This document shows, piece after piece, positions 5,972-9,550 of a stretch of 9,550 nt of DNA. The stretch's first letter is position 1. Each line of letters opens with the position of its first letter. This DNA is from Candidatus Nanoarchaeia archaeon. GTDB taxonomy: Archaea > Nanobdellota > Nanobdellia > Woesearchaeales > CG1-02-33-12. A program made the translations under genes and the position numbers. Under the pieces are notes generated by a model. The model searched no databases. It was not told the DNA's origin and saw nothing but the letters and a program-made list of their open reading frames with translations. The stretch lies in NCBI GenBank assembly GCA_028711925.1, contig JAQTRH010000020.1, forward strand, positions 3,494 through 13,043, in the 5' to 3' direction.

Positions 5972-5987
5972 CCAAAAGATATATAAA
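5972..5987 (+). promoter_or_regulatory. gyrA: BRE/TATA promoter for gyrA
   Basis: CCAAAAG (5972-5978) followed by ATATATAAA (5979-5987) is a strong archaeal promoter. Transcription is expected near 6008, leaving a leader of about nine bases. A GAGG at 6010-6013 lies three bases before the ATG, so the very short leader may still carry a Shine-Dalgarno signal. Confidence 0.75.
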
Positions 5988-6016
5988 CTATTAAAGATTA
6001 CTATTTATCGAGGAAA

Positions 6017-9000
6017 ATGGATGAAAATACTGCAGAAAAAAACACTGAAAAAAAACAGGAAAGAGTAGTAAAAAGGCTTGTTTCAGAAGAGATGAAAGAA
6101 TCATATCTTTCATACTCTATGAGTGTTATAGTAGGCAGGGCCCTTCCTGATGCCCGCGATGGCCTAAAGCCGGTTCACAGAAGAGTTCTTTACACCATGT
6201 ATGAGAATGGATTATTGCATAACAAGCCATTTAGAAAATCTGCAAATGTTGTTGGAAACTGCATGGCCAAATACCATCCTCACGGCGATGCAGCTATTTA
6301 TGATACTTTAGTCAGGATGGCTCAGGATTTCTCTTTAAGATACCCATTAGTTCAGGGCCACGGTAACTTTGGCTCAATTGATGGTGATTCCGCGGCAGCT
6401 ATGAGATATTGTATTACTGGAGATTCATTAATATTAACAGATAAGGGAATGTTAGATATAAAAGATATCTCCAATAAAAAAGAAGCAAAAATTAATATGA
6501 AAGTTTTATCTTTTAATAACAAAAAAAATACAGCTTCAAAATTTTTTAATTCTGGGAAACATGATATTATTTTGTTGCAGACTAATTTAGGATATAAAAT
6601 CAAGGGCTCATATAACCATCCAGTTATGTGCTGGACAACAAAAAACAAAATTCCAGAAATACAATGGAAACTTCTTGAAGATATTAAAGAAGGAGACATG
6701 GTTCTTTTGAATAGAAATTCATCCTTATTTGCAAAAGCAGATTTAAACTTAACCAAATTCAAGCCAAAATTCAACAAGAAAGCAAAAGAGATAACTCTTC
6801 CTTCAAAAATGAATGAAGAACTGGCCTTTTTATTAGGGGCCCTAATTTCAGAAGGTTCTTTCCACCAAAATAAAATATATTTTAGTAATTCAGACATGGA
6901 ATTTTATAATCATGTGAAAGAAATAATTCATGACCAATTTAAAGGAGTTTTATTATATGAAAGAAAAATAGCTGGAAATTGCTTAGAGTTAAATATTTAT
7001 CATAAAAATATTGTTGATTTTTTAAAAAATATAGGTTTTAAGGACGAAAAGTCAAATAAAAAAGAGATTCCATTTTCAGTACTGCAATCATCTAAAAAGG
7101 TTGTTTCAAGTTTTTTAAAGGGTTTATTTGAGGGGGATGGTTCAGTTATATATAAAACAGACAAAAGGCATAATGGAAAAAGCATTGAGTTAACCTATAA
7201 TTCAAAAAGCGAGATTTTAATCAACCAATTAAAAATTTTATTGCTAAATTTTGGGATAGTTACAACACATCCTTACAAAGACAAAAGAAATGAGTGCTAT
7301 AAGCTAATAATTTCTGGTTATTATTCCATTAAAAAATTTAAGGATGAAATAAACTTTTTCTCAATAAGAAAAAAAGAAGCTGTTCTTAAAATTGATGAAA
7401 TAAACTCAAAAAGGATGAGCAAAACAGATTATATTCCTTTTTTAAGCGCTTATCTAAGGAAAAAGTACAAATCAACCTTTATAGCAAAAAATAATTTTGA
7501 CAGATACTCTAATTTAGAAAAAAATTATAGCAAATTAACAGCAATTATTGATGGAAAGGACAAGAAAATTATTGATATGCTTATTAAACAAAAATATTTT
7601 TTTGATAAGGTAAAGTTAATCAAAAAACTGGATAAAAAAGAAGAAGTGTTTTCAGTGAAGGTTAACAGCAATTGCCATTCTTTTGTTTGTAATGGGTTTA
7701 TTAACCATAACACAGAAGCGCGCCTTCCAAAAATCTCAGAAGAGATAATGGAAGATATTGAAAAGGATACAGTTGATTTTAATCCAAATTTTGACGGCTC
7801 TGCAAATGAGCCATTGGTTCTTCCCTCAAAGGTTCCAAATCTTCTTTTAAATGGTTCATCAGGAATTGCAGTTGGAATGGCCACAAACATTCCTTCCCAT
7901 AACCTTAATGAGGTTGCGGATGCAATAGTAAGGGTTATTGACAATCCTGATACAACAATTGATGAGCTTAATCAGATAATCAAAGGGCCTGATTTTCCTA
8001 CAGGAGCATTGATATGCGGAAGAAACGGAATAAAAAGCGCTTACAGCACAGGAAGAGGTAAGGTAATTATAAAATCAAAAGCAGAAGTTGTTGATGAAAA
8101 AGGCAAAAAAAGAATCATTGTTTCTGAAATTCCATATATGGTTAATAAATCTGTGCTTATGGAGCAGATAGCTGATAATGTAAGAAACAAAATAATAGAA
8201 GGCATATCTGACCTTAGGGATGAGTCTGACAGGGAAGGAATTAGGATAGTTATTGAATTAAGAAAGGATGCAAATCCTGATGTTGTCCTCAACCAGCTTT
8301 ACAAGCACACAAGGATGCAGGATTCTTTTGGCATAATAATGCTTGCCCTTGTCAAGAACCAGCCAAAGGTGCTTAATCTTAAAGAGATAATCCTTTGTCA
8401 TATAAATCACAGAAGAGAAGTAATAAGAAGAAAAATACAGTTTGAGCTTAAGAAAGCAGAAGAAAGAGCACATATCCTTGAAGGGCTTAGGATAGCTCTT
8501 GCCAATATAGATTCTGTTGTTGATATGATAAAAAAAGCAGACTCAACTGAGGATGCAAGACAGGTTTTAATGAGTGCATTCAGCCTTACAAAAAAACAGG
8601 CAGATGCTGTACTGGATATGAAACTTCAGAAATTAAGCTCATTAGAGCAGAAAAAGCTAAAACAGGAGCTTGAGGAACTTATTAAGAAAATAGAGGAATA
8701 CAAATCAATACTTGCATCAGAGCAGAAAATACTTGATATAATAAAAAAAGAGCTTACTGAGCTCAAGCAAAAGTATGGTGATGAAAGAAGAACACAGATT
8801 ATTGATGGAGAAGAAGAAGACATAGACATAGAAGATTTAATAGAAGATGAAGAGGTTGTTATAACTGTAACTCACGCAGGCTATATAAAAAGAATTCCTT
8901 TAATTGAATACAGGGAACAGAGAAGGGGAGGAAGGGGAGTTATAGCAACAAGAACAAGAGAAGAAGACTTTGTGGAAAATATTTTCATCTCATCTACACA

Positions 9001-9550
9001 CTCATATTTACTGTTCTTTACCAACAAAGGAAATGTTCATTGGCTAAAAGCTTACAAGGTTCCAGAAGAGTCAAAACAGGCCAAAGGAAAGGCAATTGTA
9101 AACCTTCTTGACCTAAAAGGAGAGTATGTAACAACAGTTATTCCTGTCAAGGAATTCAAAAAAGGATATTATCTTTTTATGGCCACAAAAAAAGGGTTTG
9201 TAAAGAAAACAGAGCTTGAGTTATTTTCGAATCCAAGGGCAGGGGGAATAAGGGCATTAAGCCTGGATGAAAATGACGAACTGATAAATGCAATCCTTAC
9301 AGACGGAACAAAGAACATTCTTCTTGCAACAAGAAACGGAATGGCTGTAAAATTTAAGGAGAACAATGTTAGGCCTGTTGGAAGGACAGCAAGAGGAGTC
9401 AGGGGAATAAGGCTAAAAAACAATGATGAGTTAATAGGAATGATAATGGCCCATGATGCTTACACTCTTCTTACAGTAACAGAGAATGGATATGGAAAAA
9501 GAACAAAAATAGAAGACTACCGCCTAATAAACAGAGGCGGCTCTGGAGTG
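6017..9550 (+). CDS. gyrA: DNA gyrase subunit A, interrupted by an intein (3' end outside window)
   Basis: GyrA cuts and rejoins DNA in the A2B2 gyrase that introduces negative supercoils using ATP hydrolysed by GyrB. The frame is open for 1178 codons to the window edge, or 744 after removal of the intein. The N-terminal part carries SYLSYSMSVIVGRALPDARD, GLKPVHRRVL, KYHPHGD and GNFGSIDGDSAAAMRY, with catalytic Tyr131 and Arg130. After the intein it resumes with TEARLPKISEE, then NGSSGIAVGMATNIPSHNL and the coiled-coil tower region (about 830-945). The C-terminal pinwheel begins near 945 with the GyrA box QRRGGRG (968-974), which points to gyrase rather than topoisomerase IV. Four blades are seen and a fifth is cut by the window end. 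Gyrase in archaea is known to have been acquired from bacteria. gyrB is not in the window. Confidence 0.95.
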   Translation, partial: MDENTAEKNTEKKQERVVKRLVSEEMKESYLSYSMSVIVGRALPDARDGLKPVHRRVLYTMYENGLLHNKPFRKSANVVGNCMAKYHPHGDAAIYDTLVRMAQDFSLRYPLVQGHGNFGSIDGDSAAAMRYCITGDSLILTDKGMLDIKDISNKKEAKINMKVLSFNNKKNTASKFFNSGKHDIILLQTNLGYKIKGSYNHPVMCWTTKNKIPEIQWKLLEDIKEGDMVLLNRNSSLFAKADLNLTKFKPKFNKKAKEITLPSKMNEELAFLLGALISEGSFHQNKIYFSNSDMEFYNHVKEIIHDQFKGVLLYERKIAGNCLELNIYHKNIVDFLKNIGFKDEKSNKKEIPFSVLQSSKKVVSSFLKGLFEGDGSVIYKTDKRHNGKSIELTYNSKSEILINQLKILLLNFGIVTTHPYKDKRNECYKLIISGYYSIKKFKDEINFFSIRKKEAVLKIDEINSKRMSKTDYIPFLSAYLRKKYKSTFIAKNNFDRYSNLEKNYSKLTAIIDGKDKKIIDMLIKQKYFFDKVKLIKKLDKKEEVFSVKVNSNCHSFVCNGFINHNTEARLPKISEEIMEDIEKDTVDFNPNFDGSANEPLVLPSKVPNLLLNGSSGIAVGMATNIPSHNLNEVADAIVRVIDNPDTTIDELNQIIKGPDFPTGALICGRNGIKSAYSTGRGKVIIKSKAEVVDEKGKKRIIVSEIPYMVNKSVLMEQIADNVRNKIIEGISDLRDESDREGIRIVIELRKDANPDVVLNQLYKHTRMQDSFGIIMLALVKNQPKVLNLKEIILCHINHRREVIRRKIQFELKKAEERAHILEGLRIALANIDSVVDMIKKADSTEDARQVLMSAFSLTKKQADAVLDMKLQKLSSLEQKKLKQELEELIKKIEEYKSILASEQKILDIIKKELTELKQKYGDERRTQIIDGEEEDIDIEDLIEDEEVVITVTHAGYIKRIPLIEYREQRRGGRGVIATRTREEDFVENIFISSTHSYLLFFTNKGNVHWLKAYKVPEESKQAKGKAIVNLLDLKGEYVTTVIPVKEFKKGYYLFMATKKGFVKKTELELFSNPRAGGIRALSLDENDELINAILTDGTKNILLATRNGMAVKFKENNVRPVGRTARGVRGIRLKNNDELIGMIMAHDAYTLLTVTENGYGKRTKIEDYRLINRGGSGV
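6410..7711 (+). mobile_element. gyrA: GyrA intein with LAGLIDADG homing endonuclease
   Basis: An in-frame 434-residue insert splits GyrA between Tyr131 and the next Thr. It starts with Cys (CITGDSLILTDKG, block A) and ends with the His-Asn pair (FVCNGFINHN, blocks F and G), followed by Thr as the +1 nucleophile. Block B is KGSYNHP with His201 (intein residue 70), having Ser where Thr is common. The insert also has two dodecapeptide motifs of a LAGLIDADG endonuclease: LLGALISEGSF (272-282) and FLKGLFEGDGSV (366-377). Their acidic residues E279 and D374 are present, so nuclease activity is plausible. All residues needed for class 1 splicing are intact. The mycobacterial GyrA inteins begin with CITGD and end HN-T at this same site. 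Homing endonucleases copy such elements into empty alleles. Confidence 0.95.

Noticed and set aside
6352..6897. Minus-strand open frame of 181 codons inside gyrA and the intein
   Set aside because: It spans the extein/intein junction antisense to a well-supported coding sequence, has no recognisable domain, and is Phe/Leu/Ser-rich as expected for a shadow frame.
7525..7944. Minus-strand open frame of 139 codons over the right intein junction
   Set aside because: Antisense to strongly conserved GyrA sequence, with no start signals or recognisable motif.

Overview
The window looks like a piece of an AT-rich archaeal chromosome, most likely from the DPANN group (Woesearchaeota/Pacearchaeota-like). 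This is inferred from archaeal BRE/TATA promoters, at least two apparently leaderless starts, very tight gene packing with overlapping starts and stops, secreted proteins with a C-terminal membrane anchor, and a bacterial-type gyrase and ScpB. No rRNA or other taxonomic marker is present, so the assignment rests on style and protein content. No tRNA, rRNA, CRISPR array or insertion sequence was seen, and no gene-free stretch exceeds about 215 bases.

Left arm, minus strand (1-2406). A large surface or secreted protein (720 residues visible, C-terminal end outside the window) is preceded by, and overlaps by 11 bases, a 51-residue ribbon-helix-helix (RHH) DNA-binding protein. Upstream of this pair lies a strong BRE/TATA promoter. 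Running from the TATA box into the leader are six consecutive 11-bp units, each beginning ACTA on the + strand and spaced exactly one helical turn apart. This looks like an operator for the RHH protein and is the most unusual feature of the window.

Centre, plus strand (2519-5381). A leaderless gene for a small secreted, membrane-anchored protein diverges from the RHH promoter. Next is a compact four-gene operon: a 203-residue protein ending in a putative winged helix, ScpB (chromosome segregation), a PIG-L/LmbE-type deacetylase, and a 54-residue zinc-ribbon protein. Consecutive genes overlap by 8, 4 and 1 bases, implying translational coupling. The 203-residue protein sits where a partner of ScpB would be expected.

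Right arm, plus strand (5370-9550). A separately promoted dUTPase gene (GTG or possibly ATA start) ends in a T-rich terminator. It is followed by gyrA, which runs off the window. gyrA is interrupted exactly after the codon of the catalytic tyrosine by an in-frame 434-residue intein with a LAGLIDADG homing endonuclease. This is the same site used by the mycobacterial GyrA inteins. dUTPase, gyrase and ScpB all act in DNA metabolism and chromosome maintenance; the left arm belongs to the cell surface.
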